Positions 45,237 to 54,705 of a DNA stretch of 64,000 nucleotides are shown here, in pieces; position 1 is the stretch's first letter, and every line of letters begins with the position of its first letter. The DNA is from GYS-P2D sp964414425 (GTDB lineage: Bacteria > Bacteroidota > Bacteroidia > Chitinophagales > Saprospiraceae): contig CAYPWL010000001.1 of NCBI GenBank assembly GCA_964414425.1, forward strand, positions 1-64,000. Reading direction: 5' to 3'. The notes below the pieces were generated by a model. The model saw nothing but the letters and a program-made list of their open reading frames with translations. It was not told the DNA's origin and ran no database searches. A program made the translations under genes and the position numbers.

Positions 45237-45269
45237 TCATTTGTACTTGAGGGTCATGGTGCAGCTCTA

Positions 45270-46301
45270 TTATTCTTTGAAGTCCTTTGCACCCAATGTA
45301 TCTATGTGATAGACTCCATCTAACTTTCCAACCCAGATATTACTGGATCTATCCTGATAAATACCGAAGAACATATCTTCTCCGGTTTTTAATACCGTTG
45401 CTTCTGGCCTGTTATTATTGATAGATACTCTATCATATTGCGACAGCGTCCATCCTGATAAATTAGATCCAACAGAACTGGTCAAGATATTTCCTACTCT
45501 GTCTTCATAAATGTATCCAGTAAAGTCTCGGCTTACTCGCATATAGCTCTCGCCATCATATCTCCACAAGCCATCATTTCCTCCCATCCAGATATATCCA
45601 CGTGAGTCTATGAGTATATGTCTTACATTGTAAAATGAGTCTCCAGCGTTATTCACTATTTCAGAGAAGTTCCTTCCATCATAAGTGAATGCCTTACCCC
45701 TGGTTCCAATCCAATATATCCCCGTCTCATCTTGTATGATGCTGTTGATATCATCATCGAGTAGGCCCTGTTCTGTGGTTAGATTAGTGAAGCTGTTCTC
45801 GCTATAGATACTGATCCCTCCTTCTGTCCCGAACCATATCTTACCATCGTTGTCTTCATAGATATTAGACACTCGATCATTCACTAATCCATCGGAAGTT
45901 CTGTAAGTCTGAAAAGCATTACCATCGTAACGATAGACGCCATGACCGATTGATCCAAACCAAATCATTCCTTGACGGTCTTCATGTACAGCGAAAAATC
46001 TTATAGGTTGATCTTTAGTCAAATTATTAAAACTGTTACCATCATACTTAATGGCTCCACCAAATGTGGCAAACCATATATTACCAGTACGATCTTGGGT
46101 TATGTTGCGTGTGATGGTGTAAGGGGCGTCTGTGGTAATTGTATCAGAAAGAGTACTGATTTTGGCTTCTTCGACAGATGTGTTGTTGAGATCGTTGATC
46201 GTTTTGATAGCTTCATTAGTACGATCTTGGGCGTGACAGGACGTAGTTATCAGTGAGATCATAATGAGTAAACACATCCAGTTATTTCCATCAATCATCA
46301 T
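45270..46301 (-). CDS. Exported propeller protein (Reg_prop repeats)
   Basis: This 343-aa protein has a signal with a Cys near residue 22 (LITTSC) and then seven or so two-component-regulator propeller repeats. Examples are GNIWFATFGGAIKYDGNSF, GMIWFGSIGHGVYRYDGNAF and GKIWFGTEGGISIYSENSF. Such repeats usually form the periplasmic sensor of hybrid histidine kinases, but here no kinase follows. The protein may be a free or lipid-anchored binding propeller. It is bounded upstream by a strong terminator hairpin at 46319-46358. Confidence 0.85.
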   Translation of the reverse strand: MMIDGNNWMCLLIMISLITTSCHAQDRTNEAIKTINDLNNTSVEEAKISTLSDTITTDAPYTITRNITQDRTGNIWFATFGGAIKYDGNSFNNLTKDQPIRFFAVHEDRQGMIWFGSIGHGVYRYDGNAFQTYRTSDGLVNDRVSNIYEDNDGKIWFGTEGGISIYSENSFTNLTTEQGLLDDDINSIIQDETGIYWIGTRGKAFTYDGRNFSEIVNNAGDSFYNVRHILIDSRGYIWMGGNDGLWRYDGESYMRVSRDFTGYIYEDRVGNILTSSVGSNLSGWTLSQYDRVSINNNRPEATVLKTGEDMFFGIYQDRSSNIWVGKLDGVYHIDTLGAKDFKE

Positions 46302-46318
46302 ATGAATAGGGGTGATTA

Positions 46319-46358
46319 CAAAAAAAGGGCCTTACAACGTAAATGTAAAGCCCTTTTT
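46319..46358 (-). terminator. Bidirectional-looking terminator after the OmpA-family gene
   Basis: GGGCCTTACA and TGTAAAGCCC form a hairpin with a run of A on one side and TTTTT on the other. It lies between the stop of the OmpA-family gene and the start of the propeller gene. It should end the OmpA-family transcript on the minus strand. Confidence 0.85.
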
Positions 46359-46379
46359 CATATCTCTTCAATATCCTGT

Positions 46380-47300
46380 TTAGTTAGGAACTATATCAGG
46401 ATTCAACAAGTCATAAAACTGATCCAACTTAGGAAGAATGATTATTCTCGTTCTTCTGTTAGTAGATCTACCTTCAAATGTATCGTTAGAAGCAAGAGCA
46501 TTATACTCTCCACGTCCAGCAGCGATCAATCGATTAGGATCGATATTATAATTGTCTTGTAGCACTCTCACTACTGATGTCGCTCTGACTACGCTCAAGT
46601 CCCAATTGTCTTTAAAACATGCACGGCTGATCGGCTGGTTGTCCGTATAGCCCTCCACCATTACTTCGAAGTCAGGTCTTGATTGTACGATCTGAGCGAT
46701 TTTACCTAATACATCATTTGCTCTTGGCGTCAAATCGGCACTACCACTGTTATAGAGCATCTTGTCCGATAGATTGATAAAGACAACTGTCTTGTCAACC
46801 TTGATCTCCACATCATCATCTGCTATGCCATCTGATAGAACACTCTTCAGATTAACGGCTAGGGCGAGGTTGATTGAGTCAGCCTTAGTCTTAGCTGCTG
46901 ATAGAAGATTGATGTATTGGTCTTTCCGCTCAAGTTGCCCGAGAGTTTCTTTAATATTTTCATTAGCAGATTGTGATAGTATCGTAAGGTCTCCTACTTG
47001 CTCAACTTGCTTATCACGCAATTGTCTAAGGTCTTGTATTTGTGCTTTTAAGTCGTTGATTTGTTCGTCTTTAAGCTTGAGGGTATTATTAGCAGTACGA
47101 AGATCGCCTCTCAGTCCTTCTTTCTCTTGTTCACACTGAGTGACTAAGCTCATCTGCTTATTAAGGTCTACACCCAACTTTCCGATTTCTTGGTTGGCGA
47201 GATCATAATCTGACTGGAGCGCTTCTAATGTTTTTTTGCTCACACAAGAGGACATAAGGACTCCGCAGAGTAGGATAGCTGCTAATAACTTTAATTTCAT
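46380..47300 (-). CDS. OmpA-family lipoprotein with a coiled coil
   Basis: This 306-aa protein has a lipoprotein signal (AAILLCGVLMSSC, Cys at about 19), a coiled coil at about 25-130, and a C-terminal OmpA domain that binds peptidoglycan. The domain includes LTPRANDVLGKIAQIV, VMVEGYTDNQPISR, and DNYNIDPNRLIAAGRGEY; it ends FEGRSTNRRTRIII. The diaminopimelate-binding Asp and Arg are in TDNQ and NRRTRI. It likely tethers outer membrane to cell wall. A terminator follows. Confidence 0.92.
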   Translation of the reverse strand: MKLKLLAAILLCGVLMSSCVSKKTLEALQSDYDLANQEIGKLGVDLNKQMSLVTQCEQEKEGLRGDLRTANNTLKLKDEQINDLKAQIQDLRQLRDKQVEQVGDLTILSQSANENIKETLGQLERKDQYINLLSAAKTKADSINLALAVNLKSVLSDGIADDDVEIKVDKTVVFINLSDKMLYNSGSADLTPRANDVLGKIAQIVQSRPDFEVMVEGYTDNQPISRACFKDNWDLSVVRATSVVRVLQDNYNIDPNRLIAAGRGEYNALASNDTFEGRSTNRRTRIIILPKLDQFYDLLNPDIVPN

Positions 47301-47434
47301 TCTACTGTGGTTTTATTTAACAATTGTTGATTTAAAGATAATGACTTGCCCATCAAAACGAAGCTAATTAAGAGATTATCATGTGCAACTCATTGCCACA
47401 AACAAATAATACCTTTGGACGTTAAGATATTTAT

Positions 47435-48607
47435 ATGTTAGTGAGCTATAAAAACGACACTTCCGAAGAGTCAAACTTCAAATTAAACACGATAGATGAG
47501 GCAGTACAAGATATTGCTGCTGGAAAGATCATCATAGTCGTGGATGATGAGGATCGTGAAAATGAAGGAGACTTTGTATGCGCTGCTGAGTTGGTGACGC
47601 CTGAGATTATCAACTTCATGGCTACGTATGGGCGTGGATTGATCTGTGCCCCGATTACTGCCGAGCGTGCAGAAGCGCTAAAGCTGGATTATATGGTATC
47701 TCAGAATACAGATCTTCATGAGACCGCATTTACTGTTTCTATTGATTATAAAAAGAAGGGATGCACTACAGGTATCTCGGCTTATGATAGGGCTACGGGT
47801 ATACAGGCGCTCATCGCAGATGATACGGCTCCTCAAGATTTTGCAAAGCCAGGACATATATTTCCGTTAGTAGCTAAGTCCGGAGGCGTCCTTCGCCGTA
47901 CTGGGCATACAGAGGCATCGATAGATTTATCAGTTTTAGCGGGGTTGAAACCAGGTGGAGTACTTATTGAAATCCTCAATCCAGATGGTACCATGGCACG
48001 TCTTCCAGAACTCATGGAGATTGCTAAACGCTTCGATCTTAAGATTATCAGTATCAAAGACTTGGTTGCTTATCGTATGGATAGAGAGCGATTAGTTACT
48101 CATGAGGATACGCTGTCGATCAATACACCATATGGTAAGTTCGATCTGATGACATTTAGTGAGACTAACACGGGTCAGAGTCATGTAGTCCTGAAGAAAG
48201 GCGAATGGAATGCTGGCGATGCGGTATTGACACGAGTACATAGTGGATCTAATGCTGCGGAGGTGTTTGCTTTTTTCTTAGAAGGTATGAATCGCACCAT
48301 CCATAAAACACTTCAATTAATCGAAAAAGAGGGTCGTGGAGCACTTATCTTATTGAGACAGCCTGAACCGATTGGTGGGGTGCAGGAAATCATGACCAAC
48401 TTACAAGAACAACAGGAACAGGGCGAGTCTCTCAATCCATATGTCCGCAGGAATATGGAGGCTGAGCAGAAAGACTTTGGGATAGGTGCCCAGATACTCA
48501 ATGAGCTTAATATCCGCAAAATCCGATTAATGACTAATAACCCGAAGAAGCGGGTCGGACTCATCGGTTATAACCTCGAGATAATTGAGAATGTGCCGAT
48601 AGTCTAA
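47435..48607 (+). CDS. ribB: RibBA: DHBP synthase with a degenerate GTP cyclohydrolase II half
   Basis: The N-terminal half (about 15-220) is 3,4-dihydroxy-2-butanone-4-phosphate synthase, which makes the four-carbon precursor of riboflavin. It shows DDEDRENEGDFVCAAE, GLICAPIT, GCTTGISAYDRA and RRTGHTEASIDL. The C-terminal half aligns with GTP cyclohydrolase II (TRVHSGSNAAEVFAFFLEGMNRTIHKTLQLIEKEGRGALILLRQ). It lacks the zinc-binding Cys cluster that active RibA has around CTGDVFGSxRCDCG. The cyclohydrolase half is therefore probably inactive, and a separate RibA is expected elsewhere. Confidence 0.93.
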   Translation: MLVSYKNDTSEESNFKLNTIDEAVQDIAAGKIIIVVDDEDRENEGDFVCAAELVTPEIINFMATYGRGLICAPITAERAEALKLDYMVSQNTDLHETAFTVSIDYKKKGCTTGISAYDRATGIQALIADDTAPQDFAKPGHIFPLVAKSGGVLRRTGHTEASIDLSVLAGLKPGGVLIEILNPDGTMARLPELMEIAKRFDLKIISIKDLVAYRMDRERLVTHEDTLSINTPYGKFDLMTFSETNTGQSHVVLKKGEWNAGDAVLTRVHSGSNAAEVFAFFLEGMNRTIHKTLQLIEKEGRGALILLRQPEPIGGVQEIMTNLQEQQEQGESLNPYVRRNMEAEQKDFGIGAQILNELNIRKIRLMTNNPKKRVGLIGYNLEIIENVPIV

Positions 48608-48789
48608 TCGCTATTGAGCTTAAGCTTCTGTGATTATTATATACAGACTATGAGCATATCGGACAGTGCTGATGAGTTACTCAATTCTGGATCAATCACG
48701 GCGGGTTGATCTATTCATACTGTTCTTTAGTCTATCAATTTGAACTTTGATCTGGTATATTGCTATTATTAGAATCAAAAGTAAAACCC

Positions 48790-49386
48790 ATGGGGACAGA
48801 AGAACTCCGTAAAGAAAATGCCGATTCTATAATCCGTAACCACATGATCTGGTCTATGGGTGCTGGATTTATACCCGTACCGATTGCAGACTTCTTTGCG
48901 GTTACGGCTATTCAGCTTGATATGATCAGACAGCTAAGTAGATTGTATGATGTAGACTTTAAGGAGACCAGTGGCAAGGCTATTATCACCTCTCTTTCAG
49001 GTGCCAGTGTGGCACGGATGGGCTCGAGGATGATTAAGTTTATTCCAGGTGTAGGCAGTATACTTGGAGGTGTTACGCTGGCAGTATTGTCAGGGGCAAG
49101 TACATATGCACTTGGTGAGGTGTTTCAGAGTCATTTTGAGAGTGGTGGCACCTTTTTGGATTTTGATGTGAGTCGATTGAAGCGGTTGTATGATGAGAAG
49201 TTTGAGAAGGGTAAGGAGGTCGCAGAAGAGATTAACAAAGAGCAAAAAGCAAAGGACACCAAAGTCAAAGCTGCAGACGAAGATTATATAAAGAGACTTC
49301 AGGAGTTATCTGAACTGAAGGAGAAAGGTCATATCACCGCTGCAGAATTTGATCAGCTCAAAGCTTCTCTACTCAAAGACATATAA
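48790..49386 (+). CDS. DUF697 membrane protein with a C-terminal SHOCT-like tail
   Basis: This 198-aa protein resembles DUF697 (YcjF-type) membrane proteins. MIWSMGAGFIPVPIADFFAVTAIQLDMIRQLSRLY and FIPGVGSILGGVTLAVLSGASTYALG are the core hydrophobic hairpins. The C-terminal DEDYIKRLQELSELKEKGHITAAEFDQLKASLL matches a SHOCT motif. The start is the ATG at 48790 (MGTEELRKENADS). The function of these proteins is unclear; they often sit near GTPases, but none is adjacent here. The longer frame from 48760 has no support. Confidence 0.8.
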   Translation: MGTEELRKENADSIIRNHMIWSMGAGFIPVPIADFFAVTAIQLDMIRQLSRLYDVDFKETSGKAIITSLSGASVARMGSRMIKFIPGVGSILGGVTLAVLSGASTYALGEVFQSHFESGGTFLDFDVSRLKRLYDEKFEKGKEVAEEINKEQKAKDTKVKAADEDYIKRLQELSELKEKGHITAAEFDQLKASLLKDI

Positions 49387-49484
49387 GGGATAGTTAAAAT
49401 ATCAATGTTTACACAACAAAAGTCCAAGAGCAACCTTATTAAGGCATATTATTGAACAAATCATTTTTTTACAAATCATTAATT

Positions 49485-50327
49485 ATGTCTAAGTATATTA
49501 CTTTTTTATTTGCAATAGCATTCTTATTTGCAAGTGCAGTTAGCGCTCAAATTAAAACTCCTGCGCCAAGTCCAACTGCGTCATTCACTCAAGAGATTGG
49601 ATTGATCGAGATCACTGCAGAGTACTCTCGTCCAGGTGTTAAGGGTAGAGCAATTTTTGGAGATTTAGTGCCTTTCGACAAAGTATGGAGAACAGGAGCA
49701 AATGGTGCTACTAAAATCTCATTCTCAGGAGATGTGAAAATCCAAGGTCAAGAACTTCCAGCTGGATCATATGTAGTATTATCTAAGCCAGGAGCGACAT
49801 CTTGGGACGTACACTTCTATACTTATGAAGGCGGTAGCTGGGGATCATATGTTGAGAAGGAGCCTGCATTAATAGTATCTGGAGACGTAACTGCATTACC
49901 TATGTCAGTTCATAACTTTATGATCATGGTTGACAATCTTACGGCTAACTCTGGATCATTAGAGTTCATTTGGGACAAGACTCTTGTAGCTCTTGAGGTG
50001 ACAACTGAAACAGATGCGGCTGTAATGGCAAGTATTGAGAAAACTCTTGCGGGTCCTACTGCAGCTGATTATTATGCAGCGGGATCATACCTATACAGTT
50101 CAGGTCAAGACTTGAATACTGCATTGGACTATGTCCAAAAAGCAACTCATAGCGATAGCCCAAGATTCTGGCAATTACGTATGGAGTCTGAGATCTTAGG
50201 TAAGCTCGGTAAAGTAGACGAAGCTATCAAAGTAGCTAATAAGTCTAAAGCATTAGCTATGGAAGCTGGCAATGATGACTATGTAAGAATCAACGAGAAG
50301 AATATCAAAATGTGGTCTTCTAAGTAA
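49485..50327 (+). CDS. DUF2911 secreted protein
   Basis: This 280-aa protein has a signal peptide (MSKYITFLFAIAFLFASAVSAQ) and the DUF2911 domain common in Bacteroidota. Its landmarks are EYSRPGVKGRAIFGDLVPFDKVWRTGANGATKISFSGDV and LPAGSYVVLSKPG. The C-terminal third holds TPR-like helices (AADYYAAGSYLYSSGQDLNTALDYVQKA). The domain's function is unknown; it is probably periplasmic. The codon at 49485 gives a clean signal, whereas the frame from 49452 puts 11 extra residues ahead. A strong terminator follows. Confidence 0.88.
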   Translation: MSKYITFLFAIAFLFASAVSAQIKTPAPSPTASFTQEIGLIEITAEYSRPGVKGRAIFGDLVPFDKVWRTGANGATKISFSGDVKIQGQELPAGSYVVLSKPGATSWDVHFYTYEGGSWGSYVEKEPALIVSGDVTALPMSVHNFMIMVDNLTANSGSLEFIWDKTLVALEVTTETDAAVMASIEKTLAGPTAADYYAAGSYLYSSGQDLNTALDYVQKATHSDSPRFWQLRMESEILGKLGKVDEAIKVANKSKALAMEAGNDDYVRINEKNIKMWSSK

Positions 50328-50354
50328 GATCACTTGTTGATAAGTAATAGCACT

Positions 50355-50391
50355 AAGGCATCTATCATTCTATATGGTAGATGCCTTTTTT
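50355..50391 (+). terminator. Terminator between the DUF2911 gene and the symporter gene
   Basis: AGGCATCTA and TAGATGCCT form a hairpin followed by TTTTTT on the plus strand. It ends the DUF2911 transcript. It overlaps the last codons of the convergent symporter gene, so it may also act on that side. Confidence 0.85.
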
Positions 50392-52064
50392 ATTTGATCT
50401 TGTTTAGGTAATATCATCTGTAGGATGTAGCCTATGACTATGACTAATACACATCCGATAAGATTGAGCCACAAGAATGCCACCATATCTTCGGAGTAGA
50501 TGTAGATGATCAATATCTCAGTAATGATCGCCGCGATAAATACGGCTCTGGCACCAATCCGCTTAAAGAAGAAAGCCACTAAGAAGATACCCAATATAGT
50601 CCCATAGAATAGAGATCCGATAATATTCACAAACTGTATGAGATTCTCAAAGAGTGATGCAACTGAAGCAAACCCGATCGCTATGACTCCCCACATAATG
50701 GTTAGACCTTTTGCCATCTTTACATAGCCGGCATCATTCAAGTTAGGATTGATCGTACGCTTGTAGATATCTATGAGAGAGGTAGAGGCAAGGGCGTTGA
50801 GCTCTGAGGCTGTAGACGACATAGCAGCACAGAAGAAGACAGCTAAGAGCAATCCTATTAAGCCTATGGGTAGATTGTTGAGGATGAAATGGATGAATAC
50901 ATAATCCTTGTCATTGGATTCGGCATCTGGTAGAGTAGCTTTTATTAGCTCTTTTGATTCATTGCGAACCAGTTGGATGTCCTTGTTTAAGGATATGATC
51001 CTACTCTCAGAACTTGGTGCTAATGCAGATGACTGAGAGGCAATCATCAATTCTTGTCTTTCTGATTCTAATATTCTGTACTCATTCTGAAGGCTTTCAT
51101 ATTCACTCCCCATATCACTAACCATCATCTGCTTTTCAACCTGTGTGTTGAAGAATAAGGGAGCGCTATTGTATTGATAGAAAACAAAGACCATAATCCC
51201 GACCAGCAGAATGAAGAACTGCATCGGCACTTTGAGTAAACCATTAAAGAGTAATCCATATCTCGACTGTTCTACAGACTCACCAGTAAGATAGCGTTGG
51301 ACTTGACTTTGATCCGTGCCGAAGTATGATAGTGCTAAGAATGAACCTCCAATAATCCCGGTCCAAAAGGTGTATCGATCATTGAGATTAAAACTAAAAT
51401 CCAAGATCTCCATCTTGCCATTTATCCCCCCTACTTCCAAGCTATCCATGAATGAGATATGATCGGGAAGTCGATTGAGTATGATGCCAAATGCAATGAT
51501 TAATCCTACGAATATGATCATCATCTGGTAGCGCTGGGTGACATTGACCGCTCGTGTGCCTCCAAGCACAGTATAAAGCACCACAAGGCCTCCAATCAAT
51601 AATACCATATAGTTAAGCTCCACATCGAGTACTGTCGATAAGACAATGGCAGGTGCATATATAGTTATACCAGCGGCTAATCCACGCTGTACTAAGAATA
51701 GCACAGATGTGAGTAATCGAGTATTAAGATCAAATCGTTGCTCCAAAAACTCATAAGCCGTGTAAACCTTAAGGCGCTTGTATCGTGGGATGAAGTAGAT
51801 ACAGATGATCACCATAGCGATAGGCAGTCCAAAATAGAACTGGACGAACTTCATCCCATCTGCAAAAGCTTGACCAGGTGTGGATAGAAAGGTAATCGCA
51901 CTGGCTTGTGTCGCCATTACGGATAGACCTACCGTGTACCACTTGGCACTATTACTATCGAGTAAATAGCTCTCAAGATTCTTCTGGTTGCGAGACTTAA
52001 AGATGCCATAGCAGACAATAACCAGTAGGGTAGCAATAAGGACAATCCAATCTATCCCGTGCAT
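50370..52064 (-). CDS. Sodium:solute symporter (SSS family)
   Basis: This 564-aa transporter has about 12-13 transmembrane helices and resembles the SSS family. It includes SVMATQASAITFLSTPGQAFADG and GGTRAVNVTQRYQMMII, and AAMSSTASELNALASTSLIDIYKR, the usual Na+-binding-associated segment. A hydrophilic coiled-coil insertion of roughly 80-90 residues (about 309-395, QVEKQMMVSDMG to AESNDKD) sits between helices. The start is the ATG at 52064, which overlaps the stop codon of a small upstream gene as TGATG. The substrate is unknown, but linkage with a PIG-L deacetylase suggests an amino-sugar-like compound. Confidence 0.9.
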   Translation of the reverse strand: MHGIDWIVLIATLLVIVCYGIFKSRNQKNLESYLLDSNSAKWYTVGLSVMATQASAITFLSTPGQAFADGMKFVQFYFGLPIAMVIICIYFIPRYKRLKVYTAYEFLEQRFDLNTRLLTSVLFLVQRGLAAGITIYAPAIVLSTVLDVELNYMVLLIGGLVVLYTVLGGTRAVNVTQRYQMMIIFVGLIIAFGIILNRLPDHISFMDSLEVGGINGKMEILDFSFNLNDRYTFWTGIIGGSFLALSYFGTDQSQVQRYLTGESVEQSRYGLLFNGLLKVPMQFFILLVGIMVFVFYQYNSAPLFFNTQVEKQMMVSDMGSEYESLQNEYRILESERQELMIASQSSALAPSSESRIISLNKDIQLVRNESKELIKATLPDAESNDKDYVFIHFILNNLPIGLIGLLLAVFFCAAMSSTASELNALASTSLIDIYKRTINPNLNDAGYVKMAKGLTIMWGVIAIGFASVASLFENLIQFVNIIGSLFYGTILGIFLVAFFFKRIGARAVFIAAIITEILIIYIYSEDMVAFLWLNLIGCVLVIVIGYILQMILPKQDQIKKASTI

Positions 52065-52177
52065 CAATTAAATATTGTAGTCAGCAGATAAAACAAAATG
52101 ATATAGACCGCATTGGCGATCAAGATAAGGGCGTAACGTTTAGACCACTTATTCTCCATCTCCTTGGTTTTGTCCAT
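52064..52177 (-). CDS. 37-residue single-helix membrane microprotein
   Basis: The minus strand encodes MDKTKEMENKWSKRYALILI then ANAVYIILFYLLTTIFN and a stop. It is one transmembrane helix with a charged, lysine-rich N terminus. The start lies inside the last 29 bp of the deacetylase gene in a different frame, and the stop overlaps the symporter ATG as TGATG. That arrangement fits translational coupling. Tight packing and a clean helix argue for a real gene, maybe a symporter accessory. No homologue was checked. Confidence 0.7.
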   Translation of the reverse strand: MDKTKEMENKWSKRYALILIANAVYIILFYLLTTIFN

Positions 52178-54686
52178 TGTTAAGTTGATCATCGCCGCCT
52201 ATGGCAATGAGATTAGCAAATAATCTATAAGCTCCGGGAACTCCTGCAGGAAGCTCTCTGAACCATGACAATCCACTGTAGATAAAGTTTCCTTTGCCGT
52301 ACTTAGCTATCAGTAACGCTCCTTTAGTTGGATTTTCATTTGGATCTGCCATTGATAGTGGTGCTTCGAAGCGCTCATCCCATTGATTAGGGAAGTAAAG
52401 TCCTCTTTCCTGTACCCAATCCTTAAAATCAAGCGACGTAATCTTGTTCGGTGTATTGAGCACTTCATGGTTTGGATTGACAAATGATACTGTTGCAGTC
52501 TCATCAGTAACTCTATCTCTCGATAGTTCAAGGGGATAAGGTGATATGTCATCACCCTTAAGACCACCTCGATTCGTGTTGTACTGGACGATTACAGTTC
52601 CTCCATCATTAATGAAGTTCATCAGTATCTCCTTTCGAAGTCTGAGGTCTCTATGAATGTTGTAAGCCCTAATACCTACAATGACCACATCGTAAGATGC
52701 CAGGTTATCTGCAGTGATATCATCGACAGAGATGATGTCCGCTTGATATCCGATCTGAGCAAGACTCTCTGCGACCTCGTCTCCAGCGCCTTCTATGTAG
52801 GCGATTTTTTTATCTATTGTCTTAACGTTTAAGCGCTCTACTGCTGCCTCTGATGTAGATCTCACATATTGCTTTGGGATATGGTCATAATCAATGACAT
52901 TGATTGATTCATTCAGTACGGCACTATTGGTTTTCAACTGAGCAGTGAATGTTGCTGACTCCTGTAAATAAGGACCTTTTACTTCAAACTCAACGATCTC
53001 GATACTTCCAGCTGGTCCCATGGAGATATCCACCGACTCCGGCGAAACAGAGAATGACTCAGGATGATTAATTGAAAGGGTGCCTTCTACATCATCTGAA
53101 TAGCTCTTAACCGTTACAGATACCTTCTTAGGATCTCGAGTAGATAAGATATAGACTGGATCTTCAAATTCTACAGAGGCCAGTGGTACGGCAACAAATG
53201 GTTCGTACACTTCTCCTTTAACCTCATCTGTGAACTTGTAGATCACATCACGAGAGATGGTAAGTGGATTTCCATTTATCTCCAGCGACACAGTCACTTC
53301 TATTGGACCTTTATTGGCTGGTGTGCCGATCATCTCAGTATCGCTGATGGCATATAGTCCCATAGTGCCTTTCTCTTGTAGCCAGTAAGGATTAGATTCT
53401 TTGAGATCATCATTGCTTATCACATAATTGATCTCGGTTTGATTGGACTCATTATTAACCAGTTCGGTATTGAGTTCATTGTTATAGTCGTCAAGAGTAA
53501 TTGACTTCAGTAAAACCTTGGCATCTGACCTATTGATAACCTCCAAATCAACAACAAGCGAGTCCCCTGCTGTAGCATTCGCTTGATTGGCTTTAGCCTC
53601 TACAAATAAGCCCAAGCTTTGTGAGATGATATCATCTATTTCTTCGAGCTTATAACGCTTCCAGTGGTCATCACTGATCTGAGCTATCTCCCCACGAATG
53701 GCTAATAAGGCATCAATATGAGATGCTGGATCGATAAAGTTGAAACCTTCCAATACCTCATCTACTAATCCTTCAATATGACCAGCCCCATCAACACGTG
53801 CCCATGTTGTATTGACCCCTTCAAATAGATTCGTCTTATCAGCAGGTAGTTCTCCCTTAACAAGTTCGAGATATTCATTTCTTGTGCCACGGGTGCCTGT
53901 ACTACCGAAACCCTGACTCTTATGCATCGATCTACTGAGTGCGGCTATTTCACTATTGGATAGCCCTAAGTTTTTATAATATACTCCGACATCTACAGAA
54001 AGAAGGTTTGACTTATCCGCTTCAGCGAAGTTGGCTCTACTGCCATAAAACCACCACGACGTATTGAAAAATATGCGCTGCGTCTGCCATGGCTCTAAGT
54101 GACCTAATAAGTCAGACTGATAATCAGGATCACTCGCTTTGTCGTAAGAGTCTACTGATAGTATCGCAGAGGTAGTATGATGACCATGTGTACGCCCAGG
54201 TGTTCTGTGATCAAATCGGTTCACGATAACATCGGGTTTGAATTCTCTGATGACCTTGACCACGTCATGCATAATCTTATCACGTTCCCAGATGGATAGG
54301 GTTTCGTCAGGATGCTTGCTGTAGCCAAAATCTATTGCTCGTGTAAAGAATTGTTCTCCGCCATCAGTCGCTCTCGCTGCCAGTAGCTCGTGAGTACGGA
54401 TTACTCCTAAGTCTTCTCTGATTTCCGCACCGATTCTGTTTTGGCCACCATCGCCTCTTGTCAGTGATAAGTATGCTGTTCGTGCTTTTACTTTATTGGA
54501 CATGTAGGAGATCAATGCTGTGTTTTCATCATCGGGATGAGCAGCACAGTATAATACGGTCCCTAAGAAGTTGAGTTTCTCAAGCTTATTATAGATCTCT
54601 ACAGAACTCAGCTTATCTGGTCGTTGACTGAGTAATTGACTTGAGCACATAAAGCTCAGAGCCAGGAGCAATATAGATACTCGCAT
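52149..54686 (-). CDS. PIG-L family deacetylase, secreted, multidomain
   Basis: This 845-aa exported protein (signal RVSILLLALSFMCSSQLLSQ) starts with a PIG-L/LmbE domain. TVLYCAAHPDDENTALISYMSN carries the zinc motif AHPDDE, and RTHGHHTTSAIL the third ligand. PIG-L enzymes remove N-acetyl from sugar-linked substrates. Beta-rich domains follow (about 370-620, including an NEW3-like stretch). A C-terminal domain resembling a glutamine-amidotransferase-like fold comes last (IVGIRAYNIHRDLRLRKEILMNFINDGGTVIVQYN). Downstream genes in the same operon are the microprotein and the symporter, which may import the product. Confidence 0.9.
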   Translation of the reverse strand: MRVSILLLALSFMCSSQLLSQRPDKLSSVEIYNKLEKLNFLGTVLYCAAHPDDENTALISYMSNKVKARTAYLSLTRGDGGQNRIGAEIREDLGVIRTHELLAARATDGGEQFFTRAIDFGYSKHPDETLSIWERDKIMHDVVKVIREFKPDVIVNRFDHRTPGRTHGHHTTSAILSVDSYDKASDPDYQSDLLGHLEPWQTQRIFFNTSWWFYGSRANFAEADKSNLLSVDVGVYYKNLGLSNSEIAALSRSMHKSQGFGSTGTRGTRNEYLELVKGELPADKTNLFEGVNTTWARVDGAGHIEGLVDEVLEGFNFIDPASHIDALLAIRGEIAQISDDHWKRYKLEEIDDIISQSLGLFVEAKANQANATAGDSLVVDLEVINRSDAKVLLKSITLDDYNNELNTELVNNESNQTEINYVISNDDLKESNPYWLQEKGTMGLYAISDTEMIGTPANKGPIEVTVSLEINGNPLTISRDVIYKFTDEVKGEVYEPFVAVPLASVEFEDPVYILSTRDPKKVSVTVKSYSDDVEGTLSINHPESFSVSPESVDISMGPAGSIEIVEFEVKGPYLQESATFTAQLKTNSAVLNESINVIDYDHIPKQYVRSTSEAAVERLNVKTIDKKIAYIEGAGDEVAESLAQIGYQADIISVDDITADNLASYDVVIVGIRAYNIHRDLRLRKEILMNFINDGGTVIVQYNTNRGGLKGDDISPYPLELSRDRVTDETATVSFVNPNHEVLNTPNKITSLDFKDWVQERGLYFPNQWDERFEAPLSMADPNENPTKGALLIAKYGKGNFIYSGLSWFRELPAGVPGAYRLFANLIAIGGDDQLNNGQNQGDGE

Positions 54687-54705
54687 CTGAATGTTGGATT
54701 AAGTG

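Noticed and set aside
46302..46562. Plus-strand frame of 86 codons
   Set aside because: It runs through the terminator hairpin and antisense to the OmpA-family gene.
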